A stretch of 64,000 nt of DNA, taken from positions 1 to 64,000 of the forward strand of contig NZ_JYFE01000048.1 in assembly GCF_000877395.1 (NCBI RefSeq), read 5' to 3'. Shown piece by piece: positions 26,111-34,924 of the stretch. The position numbers were made by a program, and so were the translations under genes. The notes under the pieces are model-generated. The model made no database searches. It was given only the letters and a program-made list of their open reading frames with translations, and was not told where the DNA came from. The stretch is from Jannaschia aquimarina. GTDB lineage: Bacteria; Pseudomonadota; Alphaproteobacteria; Rhodobacterales; Rhodobacteraceae. Within the stretch, counting starts at the first letter, position 1, and every line of letters begins with the position of its first letter.

Positions 26111-28219
26111 TCAGTTCAGGTCGATCCGCGGGGCTTTCATCGAAATAGACTTGTGCCCCTTGAGTTCGATGTCGTCCGCTTCGATCGTGATTTTACCTGA
26201 AGCTGCGTCGAGCACGATATGGGTTTTCCCGCTTCCGGCCTGCCACCGCTCTCCAGCGACCTGAGTGAGCGTGCGAAGGGTTTCGTCCATTCGATGCTGT
26301 CCGGAAAATGAATGGTAAGAACCGCCGGTGAAGTCCTGTCGTGTACCGCCAACGATCGTAGCCTTGTTTACACCAACCGTCTCCGTCGATGTGACCGCCG
26401 TCGTCTCTGCCTTGTTACCGCCGATATGGACGGTCAGATTTCCTTTTCCGAGGCCTGCGGCACCAAGAGCGCCCATCAAGTTGGCGGATTTGAGTATTTT
26501 TCCAGCCTTATCCATTAGGGCATTACCGAAGTGGGAGTGGACCTTGCTTACGAACCCGGCAAGCCGGTTTGCCCCAATGACCATATGGACATTACCGCCG
26601 ACAACTTCCTCGTGGTTATTGCCGACCTCGATCGCCTTATTATGACCTACACTTTCGAACTGGTTCACATCAATCCGCTTGGCGCGATTGTTCTCGACAT
26701 GTATGGTTTGATCTTTCTGGGCATGAAGATAAACCTCTTCGCGTCCGCGATCGTCTTCAAATGTTAATTCGTTAAAACCGCGACCCTTATGGGTATCGGA
26801 CCGGAAGACGGATTTCGTTTTATTCGCTGGCAAGGCGTAAGGGGCATAATTTACGCCATTGAATACGCATCCTGTGACGATAGGCTTATCGGGGTCGCCG
26901 CGGAGGTGTTCGACGATGACCTCCATGCCGATGCGGGGGATGACCATGCCGCCCCAGCCCTTGGACGCCCAGTTCTGGCTGACGCGCATCCGCATGGTGT
27001 GGGCGCCGGTATCGTCCCAGTGGAAGCGCGCGAGGATGCGGCCGTGCTCGTCGCAGTCAATCTCACCTTCGCCGACGACGACGGCCGTCTCGGGACCCTG
27101 CACCTTCGGCCCGGGCGTGCGCCGCTCGGGGACGAGCGGCGCGTCGTCGGGCATCAGCACGTAGCTGCCTTCGTAAGGCACCTCATCCGCCTGTGCGTCG
27201 CCCGTCCCATAGGCTTGACTGCGGAAGCGGTGCTCGGCGCGCAAACATAGGAAGGTACGGCCGGTGGCGTTCTCGACCCGATCGCCTGCGAGCGTCACCC
27301 GCCCGCCCGCGCCCAAGCTCGCCACGAAGCCAGTCGCCCGATGGCGCGGCGCTTGGCCCCGCTCTCCTTGCGCCCGGCGTGCGACCACGCCCCGGCCCCC
27401 GCCCTGGTCGAGGTAGTCGCCGGGCCAGTCGTAGCTCTCCACCTGGCCGTGGGGGTGGCTCGCATCGCCCATGCGGTCCACCTCCTGCATCGCGCGCGGC
27501 GTCTTGAAGTTGTACTCGGTCAGCCGCACCGCGCCCGTGGTGATCCGCTCCGCGCTCGACCACGTGCGGAAATGCTCCTCCTCGGCGAGATGATGACCCT
27601 CAACGCCATAGTAGGGGCGATCGCCCCCGGGCACGAGGGCGTGGCTCTCCGGCAGGTCCGTCAGCCGCATGGCGTGCGTGCCGTCCCCGTGGACCCACGA
27701 CCACGTGATGCCGAACCGCTCTAGCTGGCGGCGTACGAAGTCCGCGTCGCTCTCGCCGTACTGGACGGTGTACTCGAGGACGGGATAGTCCTCGGTCAGC
27801 GCCACCTCCAGATGCGGCTCGCCAAGGTCGGCATAGGCCGACAGCACCTCCTCGACGATCTGCACGACGGTCTTGTTGTGGAAGATGCGCATGTTCCGCC
27901 GCAGGCCCGCCACGTGCAGCCAAGGCCGCAGCACGAGGTCGTAACGGAACCCGTTCTCCGAGACGCCCGCGTGCCTCGCCTCGCAGACCACGCCGTCGAA
28001 ATGCCGCGTCCCGCCGGCGAGGTCGACCTCCACCGTGGCGGGGGTGCCTAGCAGAGCGTGCAGGTCCACGTCGCCCCGCGTCGACAGCGCCTCCACCCGC
28101 CATTCGAAGTCGCCGCTGAGTTCCTCCGTCCCGTCCATGCGGAGCAGTACCAACGCGTCCTTGCCGAGCGTGGTCGTCAGACGCCCCTGGCGCGCGTCCT
28201 GGCTGAAAAGCGCGTTCAT
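26111..28219 (-). CDS. vgrG: Type VI secretion VgrG spike protein
   Basis: The 702-residue protein has the full VgrG layout: gp27-like domain (LLGTPATVEVDL, RPWLHVAGLRRNMRIF, QYGESDADFVRRQLER), gp5 OB-fold (GRILARFHWDD, RVSQNWASKGWGG, PRIGMEVIVEHLRGDPDKP) and the C-terminal beta-helix with DRGREEVYLHAQKD. The first two thirds are very GC-rich while the part from about 26880 downward is AT-richer, like the toxin it precedes. It heads the toxin/PAAR module and needs a T6SS encoded elsewhere. Confidence 0.95.
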   Translation of the reverse strand: MNALFSQDARQGRLTTTLGKDALVLLRMDGTEELSGDFEWRVEALSTRGDVDLHALLGTPATVEVDLAGGTRHFDGVVCEARHAGVSENGFRYDLVLRPWLHVAGLRRNMRIFHNKTVVQIVEEVLSAYADLGEPHLEVALTEDYPVLEYTVQYGESDADFVRRQLERFGITWSWVHGDGTHAMRLTDLPESHALVPGGDRPYYGVEGHHLAEEEHFRTWSSAERITTGAVRLTEYNFKTPRAMQEVDRMGDASHPHGQVESYDWPGDYLDQGGGRGVVARRAQGERGQAPRHRATGFVASLGAGGRVTLAGDRVENATGRTFLCLRAEHRFRSQAYGTGDAQADEVPYEGSYVLMPDDAPLVPERRTPGPKVQGPETAVVVGEGEIDCDEHGRILARFHWDDTGAHTMRMRVSQNWASKGWGGMVIPRIGMEVIVEHLRGDPDKPIVTGCVFNGVNYAPYALPANKTKSVFRSDTHKGRGFNELTFEDDRGREEVYLHAQKDQTIHVENNRAKRIDVNQFESVGHNKAIEVGNNHEEVVGGNVHMVIGANRLAGFVSKVHSHFGNALMDKAGKILKSANLMGALGAAGLGKGNLTVHIGGNKAETTAVTSTETVGVNKATIVGGTRQDFTGGSYHSFSGQHRMDETLRTLTQVAGERWQAGSGKTHIVLDAASGKITIEADDIELKGHKSISMKAPRIDLN

Positions 28220-28370
28220 CTAGTCGACCGCCTCCAAAGACCGGGGCTGCAACATCAAATCCGAATGCGTTCACCATCGACAAAGAGAACGGCGAGGGCA
28301 AGGCAAAGGCAGCCGAGCGGCCGAACCGCGCCGCCCGTCACTCCATGCCACCTCTCCATCTGCGGCGCCT

Positions 28371-30026
28371 TCATTCCGGCGGCGCCTCGCAGAACCTCTG
28401 CGTCGGCCGCATCAGGCACCGCATCCGGGCCTGGACGTCGAGGCCGGACAGGTCGCCTCCGAGGCTGTGCTCGACCTCTGTCGGGATGAGATCGCCAGCC
28501 TCATCCACCTCGAAGGACGCGGTCGTCCCGCTCTCAGGCCTTGCTAGGGAGGTCACAGTCAGTTCGTAGCCCGTCGTGAAGAACCCCGTCGCCTCGAAGG
28601 CGACGTCGTTCGCGTCCCCGAAGTCGCAGAGAAACTCAGCGAGGCTGGTGTCCTGCATGTCCAGCGCCGTCGGTCCCGTCCCGACGCGGAGCATCAGGTC
28701 GAGCTGCTCCGGGTCGTCCCACGCCTCCAGGCGGGCGTTGCAGCGGAGTTCGCTCCGCCGTTCCTCATAACCGCGGATGGCGGTGGCACAGGCCTGGTTG
28801 ATCGAGAATGATAGCGTCGAATCGCTGATCCCCTCCGGTACGGTCAGCCCGCACTTGTCGATGGCGAGGGCGGAGGTCTTCCAATCGTCAGCCAGCAAGT
28901 CCTCGTCGGACATGTCGATCTGACCGGCGAGCCAATCCTGAAGCGCCGGTTCCACCTCCGCGCGCAGGGCTTGCATCCGGAGGCGGTACTCTCCTCGGAT
29001 GTCCGCGGCCCGCATGTCGGTCCGGTCGATCTCGATGTCTTGCGCCGCGAAGCCGTTAGTAGCGAGGTAGTTCTCCACGGTCGGCTCGAACGCTATCGCT
29101 TCGGCGAGGATGGCCTCCAGTTCGGCCCGCGCGCCCTCCGCAGTACGAGCGGCCTCGGCCTGCGCCTCCTCCCTCGCCGCAGCCTCCTGGATGCGCGGCC
29201 AGTCCCGCACCAGCCGGTCCGCTTGCACCGGGCCGAGCCGGGAACAGTCGGACAGGCGCACCAGCATCTCCTCCGCCACGGCACGGTCCCACGCGCGATA
29301 GGGCAGCCCGGCGAGGACGTTCCACCGATCCGTCCCGAGCGGCATCGTCGCAGCGGCGGTGCAGAACCCGTCGCCGGAGAGGTCGAGCAGGACCGGAACG
29401 GAAAGCTCCGCGTCGAGAATGCGCGCGCCCGCGCGGGTCAGCACGTCGTCCACGGCGGCCGTGTAGTCCCAGTCCTCGAAGATCGTCCGGGCGGGCGCGA
29501 CGTCCCACGGAAAGGCCTCCCGAGTGAGAGTCGCGAGCGCTTCGGCATCCGCTTGCATATCGAGCGGTGCAATCTCGACCCTCTCCATGACCCCTTCGAT
29601 GTACCGATCCCAGAAACCAACCTGCGCCTCATGCGTTTCTCGAGGGTCGGTTTGCTGGTCGAGGGTCGGCAGCAGACCGGATGGCGGCAGGAGAGCCGCC
29701 GCCTCGGAGAGGCCTCGGGCATCTTGCGCTGTAGGCCGCTGGACGGATGCCAACTCTCGCACGGTCTCGTACACTGCCATCGGCTCCGCCTGCGGGCGCA
29801 GAGTGAATCTGCCGCATTCGGGCTTCTCGTTGCCGCGCCGGTCGAGCCACTCCGCCTCGACGGCAGAAGGCCCCAACTCGTGAATCACGACGTCCCAATC
29901 GCGGTTGCCGAGGCCATCATGCGATCCGAGTCCGAGATCGCCAGTATAGGTATGTGCATAGAATTGCCGCCCATTTCGGCGATCCTCTCGCACAATGCGA
30001 AAGCCTCCTTCGCCGTCGGGAGACAC
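28371..30026 (-). CDS. Hypothetical secreted protein with likely 5' frameshift
   Basis: The annotated frame of 551 residues opens with GTG at VSPDGEGGFRI. Upstream, the same frame continues through LATTACLLLFATGGGATAQ, a convincing signal peptide, but reaches a TGA with no normal start. An ATG exists 33 bp further out in another frame (MIDRPEDLPGP), so a one-base indel near 30150 probably separates start and signal. The mature part has many Cys (for example LYTCEEG, DDLSCSRL-like segments) and no family I know. It sits just upstream of vgrG on the same strand. Confidence 0.55.
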   Translation of the reverse strand: MSPDGEGGFRIVREDRRNGRQFYAHTYTGDLGLGSHDGLGNRDWDVVIHELGPSAVEAEWLDRRGNEKPECGRFTLRPQAEPMAVYETVRELASVQRPTAQDARGLSEAAALLPPSGLLPTLDQQTDPRETHEAQVGFWDRYIEGVMERVEIAPLDMQADAEALATLTREAFPWDVAPARTIFEDWDYTAAVDDVLTRAGARILDAELSVPVLLDLSGDGFCTAAATMPLGTDRWNVLAGLPYRAWDRAVAEEMLVRLSDCSRLGPVQADRLVRDWPRIQEAAAREEAQAEAARTAEGARAELEAILAEAIAFEPTVENYLATNGFAAQDIEIDRTDMRAADIRGEYRLRMQALRAEVEPALQDWLAGQIDMSDEDLLADDWKTSALAIDKCGLTVPEGISDSTLSFSINQACATAIRGYEERRSELRCNARLEAWDDPEQLDLMLRVGTGPTALDMQDTSLAEFLCDFGDANDVAFEATGFFTTGYELTVTSLARPESGTTASFEVDEAGDLIPTEVEHSLGGDLSGLDVQARMRCLMRPTQRFCEAPPE

Positions 30027-30276
30027 CGTGAGGTGGGCCAGGACCGGCCCCTCTTCGCACGTATAGAGGCCCGCCCAATACTCCTGTGCGGTCGCCCCAC
30101 CACCGGTGGCGAAGAGCAGGAGGCAGGCGGTGGTAGCAAGGGCGGAGAAGCGTCGGGGCCTGGCAGGTCCTCAGGTCGGTCGATCATGGGGGCACCGCAT
30201 CAGGCGGTACATATCCCTAAATGGGATTATCCGACTTGGGGATTAGCGCAACCGGGTATTCACCCTGGAGACCACC

Positions 30277-30534
30277 GTGCCGAAGACCCTGCGCTCTCCA
30301 GAACACATCGCCCTCATGGGGGTGCTGCGCGAGGCGCGGCTGACGGCTGGGATGACGCAGGCGGAGCTCGCAGGGCTGCTGGGGCGGCCGCAGTCCTACG
30401 TCGCGAAGATCGAGACGGGAGAGCGGCGAGTGGAGGTGGTGGAGTTCATCCTGATGGCGAGGGCGGTGGGGAGGAAGCCGGGGGAGATACTCAGGGAGGT
30501 GGAGGCCCGGAACGCGTCCAAGAATGAAACGTAG
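30277..30534 (+). CDS. XRE-family helix-turn-helix regulator
   Basis: An 85-residue Cro/CI-like repressor with GTG start. The HTH spans about residues 14-50: LREARLTAGMTQAELAGLL then RPQSYVAKIETGERRVEV. Small stand-alone XRE proteins often control neighbouring mobile or toxin-antitoxin genes. It is divergent from the secreted-protein gene and convergent with tcmP, so its target is not evident. Confidence 0.85.
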   Translation: MPKTLRSPEHIALMGVLREARLTAGMTQAELAGLLGRPQSYVAKIETGERRVEVVEFILMARAVGRKPGEILREVEARNASKNET

Positions 30535-30742
30535 GCGAGCAAGCATCTGGGAACTCCCAAGATGCTCGAAGACAGTTCGTAGGAAAGTGAAACAAGCACA
30601 AAGGCTGCGCCCATACCTTCCTTACCTGAACGGCATCTCAGGCTTTGATTTGATCTTGTCGAAGGACGCGCGGAGCTTCCCAAGCCTTCTCAATATCCCC
30701 TGCACCCTGTCTGAGCTTCGATGATCAACCTGCGCGACCTCA

Positions 30743-31978
30743 TCAACCAAAGTGGAAGCGCCTTTGCGGCACCAACCGAACGACATCGTCCCTATGGATT
30801 GACGTCGCTGCCCGACGCTCTCCGCCCCGTGGCGTAAACACCTGCACGTCCGGATGGAGCATCATGGCAGCGTGGATGTCATCGCTATGGGCTGGGGTCT
30901 GCTTGTAGACATCTCGCCAGAGCGCCCCAACGCCGATCTGCTCGCGGTCGTAACCTCTGATCAAGCGTGCAAGATCATCTGGAAGCTGATCCCTCGCTTC
31001 TTCGCGCGCCGACTGGTCGAAGAGATAGAGGCCGTTCTCGCCGTGGCTTGGGTCGAACTGGAGCATGCGCAGTCCGGCACGCGCGTAATGGGCCTGCTGC
31101 GAGCAGTTGTCGTGGAGCACGTCGTTGTAGACCTGCCGCGCCCTGTCAACGCTGGCCATGTGAATCAGCCAGTACCGCCAGCCCTTCGGGTTGTGGATCG
31201 AGAATGGGCTGACGAACGGGGCGCAGCCTTCCAAGGTCTCGAAGACCAAACGCTCCATCGTGCCCAGGAACTGCGTCCGGGCAATCGTCTTAGGGCCGAT
31301 GATCTGCGTCGCTGGATCGAGATCGAGGAACCGCAACGCTTTCGCGACACGCTCGGGATCGTTGATGCTCAGGAACGAGATCAGCGTCTGGATGCCGACC
31401 GTGTAAAGAATCTCGACCGACCGGGTCATCTGGATGAGGCGGGCAAGCGTCGTCCTGTGGACCGCGTTATAAGCGCATTGATCCAGGTTCAGCAGGACGT
31501 TCGAAAACTTACCCTCCTTCACAATCCGCTCGATATCCGGCGCCAAGGTCTCGAAGGGCACGGTTCGGTAGACGACCTCAAGCGTCACGCCCGCGTCGTC
31601 CGGCAGGTCCCTCTGCGCATCGGCCATCCTCTGTCGCAGGAGCCCGACCGCTTTGGTATCGATGTCGTTGAGCAGGAGCGTGCATCTGACCGCCAAGGCC
31701 GGATGGTCGCCCTCGACCCGCCGCGCGTTGATCTCCGCTACCGTCCCGTAGAGCGTCCGCAACAGGATCACGGGCGAGCCCGGCGCCCCGTCCGAGTAGA
31801 CCCCGCCGCCGGCAAAGCCATCGACCAGAAGCAGCTTCAGACCCCGGGACAACGGGCTCTTGCATCGCTCCAGCAAGTATCGCCGGACGTACTCCCTTAG
31901 GATCTTGTGCTTGCGCTCCGAATGCTCGGCGAGCTCGGCTCCACCCTCGGCCGCCCACTCATACTGCTTGGTCGACAT
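30743..31978 (-). CDS. tcmP: Three-Cys-motif partner protein TcmP
   Basis: The 411-residue protein matches TcmP by HSERKHKILREYVRRYL, KLLLVDGFAGGGVYSDG and GSPVILLRTL, followed by LLNDID and a VLLNLDQCAYN block, a methyltransferase-like Rossmann pattern. It is regularly encoded beside a DUF5131 (Gp37/Gp68) protein, as here: its ATG overlaps that gene's end by 20 bp. The biochemical role is not established; the pair is common in mobile regions. Confidence 0.88.
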   Translation of the reverse strand: MSTKQYEWAAEGGAELAEHSERKHKILREYVRRYLLERCKSPLSRGLKLLLVDGFAGGGVYSDGAPGSPVILLRTLYGTVAEINARRVEGDHPALAVRCTLLLNDIDTKAVGLLRQRMADAQRDLPDDAGVTLEVVYRTVPFETLAPDIERIVKEGKFSNVLLNLDQCAYNAVHRTTLARLIQMTRSVEILYTVGIQTLISFLSINDPERVAKALRFLDLDPATQIIGPKTIARTQFLGTMERLVFETLEGCAPFVSPFSIHNPKGWRYWLIHMASVDRARQVYNDVLHDNCSQQAHYARAGLRMLQFDPSHGENGLYLFDQSAREEARDQLPDDLARLIRGYDREQIGVGALWRDVYKQTPAHSDDIHAAMMLHPDVQVFTPRGGERRAATSIHRDDVVRLVPQRRFHFG

Positions 31979-32771
31979 GCACCCCTCCATCTGCGGACTC
32001 GCGCAGCGTGAAGGGCATCTCGTCCCAAGTGGTTCCCCGGTAGGTCCGCCCGTTCGACTTCTTTGAGCGCCGGACGTTGTCCTTCCCCCACGCACCCCAT
32101 TGCTTGAAGAAGAACGCCGTTCCTCGTGTGAGGCAAGCTGCGTGGATCTCGTCGATCCACGGCTCGCGGATCGGACGGGCCTGCGGGCCGCTCTCCCCAC
32201 CGACGATCGCCCAATGGATGCCTTCGAGATCGATGTCGCCCACGGGCCCGATCAACGGCTCGAAGGAGATGAACCGGATCTTGGCCAGGATCGCGCGGAG
32301 GTCATCGATCCGGTCCACAACTTTCGCATCTTCGACGCTCGTGCCCAGCCAAACGTTCGAGAGAGGGTCCGCATTGAGCGCGGCGACGAAGGCTGCCATC
32401 CTGTCCGGGCGCTTCGTGAGGATCTGGTAGCTATGTCGCGGCGTCCTGGCCATAACATCCCAGACCTTCTCGACGAAGCCGGAGGACACGTCCGGGTGGA
32501 ACAGGTCGCTCATCGAGTTGACGAAGACCTTGCGCGGCTTGCGCCATCGCAGCGGGATATCCAGCGCGGACGCATCTTCCCGAACGATGCCCTTCCAGAC
32601 CGTGCGCCTGCCGGAGCGCCGTGTAAGATCGATATACTTCTCGACCCCCATCGCTTCGAGGCGACGGGCCATCGATGTGGCATAGCAGTTCGTGCATCCC
32701 GCCGACATGGCTGAGCAGCCGACGACCGGGTTCCATGTCGCGTCTGTCCATTCGATGGTTGTCTCGCTCAT
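31959..32771 (-). CDS. DUF5131 (phage Gp37/Gp68-like) three-Cys-motif protein
   Basis: The 270-residue protein starts MSETTIEWTDATWNPVVGC and has the Cys cluster C19-x6-C26-x2-C29 (CSAMSAGCTNC), followed by FVNSMSDLFHPDV, SYQILTKRPDRM and FISFEPLIGPVG. The cysteines and TIM-barrel-like strands suggest a radical-SAM relationship, though the spacing is not the canonical CxxxCxxC. It is the first gene of the pair with tcmP. An RNA- or protein-modifying function is guessed for the family. Confidence 0.88.
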   Translation of the reverse strand: MSETTIEWTDATWNPVVGCSAMSAGCTNCYATSMARRLEAMGVEKYIDLTRRSGRRTVWKGIVREDASALDIPLRWRKPRKVFVNSMSDLFHPDVSSGFVEKVWDVMARTPRHSYQILTKRPDRMAAFVAALNADPLSNVWLGTSVEDAKVVDRIDDLRAILAKIRFISFEPLIGPVGDIDLEGIHWAIVGGESGPQARPIREPWIDEIHAACLTRGTAFFFKQWGAWGKDNVRRSKKSNGRTYRGTTWDEMPFTLRESADGGVHVDQAV

Positions 32772-33096
32772 AGCCTATTATCCTAGCCCCCCGCACACTA
32801 TACGGGAGAGAACATATCAGAAACAACACTTACTACTACCGCCCCCATTCGAGCCTCGACAGGGCCCGGGGTCGCATCAGTTCACACGGAGCTTCTGCTT
32901 GTCGCGCGGCTTCGAAGGCAGCAGGCGACTCGTCAAGACTAGTTCGGCGTCTACACGGTCGCGTAGGCCGTCATACCGAACCACGCCGGTCCGACGTTAG
33001 GCAATCAGAAAAATGGCCGCCCTGTTCTTTGACAAGGAGCCTCGCCGGTCCTATGTTAGAGGACGTGGGCTTTAGAGGTCATACTTGCAGGATCAG
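32772..33096. other. Intergenic region with promoter of the MNT-HEPN pair
   Basis: About 325 bp between the divergent DUF5131 and nucleotidyltransferase genes. Apart from the promoter listed separately I see no gene or RNA. AT content rises towards the MNT gene. Confidence 0.4.
33029..33057 (+). promoter_or_regulatory. Near-consensus sigma-70 promoter
   Basis: TTGACA at 33029-33034, a 17-bp spacer and TATGTT at 33052-33057 lie about 40 bp before the nucleotidyltransferase ATG. The -35 is perfect, which is unusual in this GC-rich genome and suggests strong expression of the pair unless repressed. Confidence 0.65.
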
Positions 33097-33441
33097 ATGG
33101 CCGCTGTACTTGTTCACAATATAAGCACCGCCCTGCCGGCTGAAGTTCTGCACCTTGTCGATCTGTGCAAGCAAGACATGGGCGCTGCTGAGGTTTGGTT
33201 GTTTGGAAGTCGTGCTCGAGGAGACTTCCGGGACGATAGCGACTACGATGTCTTGGCAGTAGTACCCGACGAAGCTCCTCAAGAAGTTGATTCCCCCGTA
33301 GCTGCGTTCCGATTGCGCAGAAAGTCTAGAGCTCATGCGGACCTCCTGACGGCACGTATGAGTGACTTTCTCGCTGCGCGGTCAACACCGAATACCCTCA
33401 GTTTTGCTGTAGCTCACGAAGGTGTTCGCTTGGATGTGTGA
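33097..33441 (+). CDS. MNT-type minimal nucleotidyltransferase (antitoxin-like)
   Basis: This short protein (114 residues from this ATG; a TTG four codons upstream is possible) has the polymerase-beta signature LFGSRARG and DDSDYD. In MNT-HEPN pairs such enzymes add nucleotides to the HEPN partner and silence it. It overlaps the HEPN gene by 8 bp. GC is clearly lower than in neighbours, which suggests separate acquisition. Confidence 0.85.
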   Translation: MAAVLVHNISTALPAEVLHLVDLCKQDMGAAEVWLFGSRARGDFRDDSDYDVLAVVPDEAPQEVDSPVAAFRLRRKSRAHADLLTARMSDFLAARSTPNTLSFAVAHEGVRLDV

Positions 33442-33886
33442 GGCCAAGACTATTGGCACTCATGTCAAGCTTGCGTGCGTAAATCTTCTCGCAGTGAATA
33501 AGCTAGGCTCATCTGACCGAACCTCTCCAACCTTGATGTTTTACGCCGCCGAGAACCTTTTGATGGCAGCTTTTATTTCAGAAGGTATGGACGTAAGCGC
33601 TATTCGAAGGAGGGCTGGTAACCATCAGTTGGATCGGATGCTCGATGAGTTGCCCAAAGAATGCTCTCTTAAGCTAAAATTCGAGCAAATATCAGACCTT
33701 GGTGCTTATGCGACGACGCATCGGTATCCTACTCCAACGGGAAACTTGCCAACACCCCCTCCAGAAGAGGATGCGGGCAAATACTTTTCTGTTCTGAGAG
33801 AGATATTGGGTATCTGTACGAAACATTTTAAAGTAGACGTTAATCTTCAAGGGCCCGTTGCGGGATCGACAGAACCTCTCCGATAG
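33434..33886 (+). CDS. HEPN-domain protein (toxin-like partner of MNT)
   Basis: The 150-residue helical protein overlaps the MNT gene. FYAAENLLMAAFISEGMDV is a typical HEPN helix, and RRRAGNHQLDRML contains R-x4-H, the likely RNase motif. Together with the upstream nucleotidyltransferase it looks like a HEPN-MNT toxin-antitoxin module, here with the MNT gene first. The assignment is by motif and context. Confidence 0.72.
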   Translation: MCEAKTIGTHVKLACVNLLAVNKLGSSDRTSPTLMFYAAENLLMAAFISEGMDVSAIRRRAGNHQLDRMLDELPKECSLKLKFEQISDLGAYATTHRYPTPTGNLPTPPPEEDAGKYFSVLREILGICTKHFKVDVNLQGPVAGSTEPLR

Positions 33887-34077
33887 TTTCTCTAGAGCGT
33901 GGCCAACTTTGATATGGGTCAGCGTTCCCGAAGAAAATTCCATGGCGGAGGGCGTCGTTGGGTGAAGTCTGTCTGGGATTTACATGGGGACCAGCATTAG
34001 AACTGGGTGGCATGTCGAAAGCCGCGCCCAGCCATTACCGCACCTTGCACTCGTCGATCTACAATTCCGCGACTTGC

Positions 34078-34406
34078 TCAGCGCGGGTCTCTGACGGTCT
34101 GGTTCGATATACGGGCGCCGTAGCTTGCGGTGCCGTTAGGCAAGCGCGGCGCGCAGCACGCGGCATTTACGAGATCTTGGATGAACTCGCGTTCCCCGTC
34201 CGGTTGAAGAACCGATCGCAGCATGTCGCCCTCCTCGTCGTAGCCGATCACAACGTATCAGCCGTCGGCATTGGCCATCGCGATCACCGCCTTAGCAAGC
34301 GTCGCCCTACCGTGATTCGTCCCTAAATCGATCCACACCTTGTGCTCGAAGGACAGTCCTCGCGGGGGTCGAGAAGGGCGGCTTCGAGTTCATCGCGTCG
34401 TGACAT
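34078..34406 (-). pseudogene. AlbA_2/schlafen-like ATP-binding domain fragment
   Basis: The start MSRRDELEAALLDPRED is followed, after a frameshift near 34355, by SFEHKVWIDLG, ATLAKAVIAMANADG, then TGA, then YVVIGYDEEGD. This is the pattern of AlbA_2 domains (ANxxGGxxVIGxxxxG), with a Gly codon (GGA) changed to TGA. Only the N-terminal domain remains. A plus-strand frame over the same DNA has no family resemblance. Confidence 0.55.
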
Positions 34407-34434
34407 CGTGTACTGCCTCGCCCTGACGTTAGCC

Positions 34435-34884
34435 TTAAGCGGCCAGTAAGGCTTCGATCACCGAACCCATCATGACCGTTGACCCGCCCATAATGCCCAG
34501 GGTCCACGTCCTCCTGATGTTTAGATCGCCTCGGCAGAATAGCGACCGGACGAAGTAGGCGACGGTGTTGCCAGCCGTCAGGAGGGCGAACAAGGCGAAG
34601 CCCAGCAGGAGGAGGATCTCCTCGCGTGGCGCCCCCGCAAGAACGAGGCCTTCCGTCATCAGACCGGCAATCAGCAGCGGGCAAGCGAGATGCCATGCCA
34701 AATGCGCCGAGCGGGTGGAGCCGACCTCGGGAGGCATTGTCACGTACGCGACGACGCAGTGGACCTCCACGAAGATCCATGGCCAGTATGGCGCGCTCGG
34801 CGACACGGACAGCGCCACGACTACGATCGGAAGGAGACCGGCTGCGATCATTGGCGGCGTCTTGAGGAGATCTTGGGTCGTCAT
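34435..34884 (-). CDS. Hypothetical four-helix membrane protein
   Basis: The 149-residue protein has about four hydrophobic segments (12-28, 34-48, 66-84 and 90-112, with another near the C-terminus). No family is recognised. It follows the DUF2235 gene by 40 bp on the same strand and may be its membrane partner or immunity protein; that is only positional inference. Confidence 0.6.
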   Translation of the reverse strand: MTTQDLLKTPPMIAAGLLPIVVVALSVSPSAPYWPWIFVEVHCVVAYVTMPPEVGSTRSAHLAWHLACPLLIAGLMTEGLVLAGAPREEILLLLGFALFALLTAGNTVAYFVRSLFCRGDLNIRRTWTLGIMGGSTVMMGSVIEALLAA

Positions 34885-34924
34885 TGCTGGCTCCGATTTC
34901 GTTCTGTCCGCATTGGCGGACCGG

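Noticed and set aside
33958-34326. Plus-strand hypothetical gene
   Set aside because: It is antisense to a recognisable AlbA_2-like fragment, has no family resemblance and no good ribosome-binding site.
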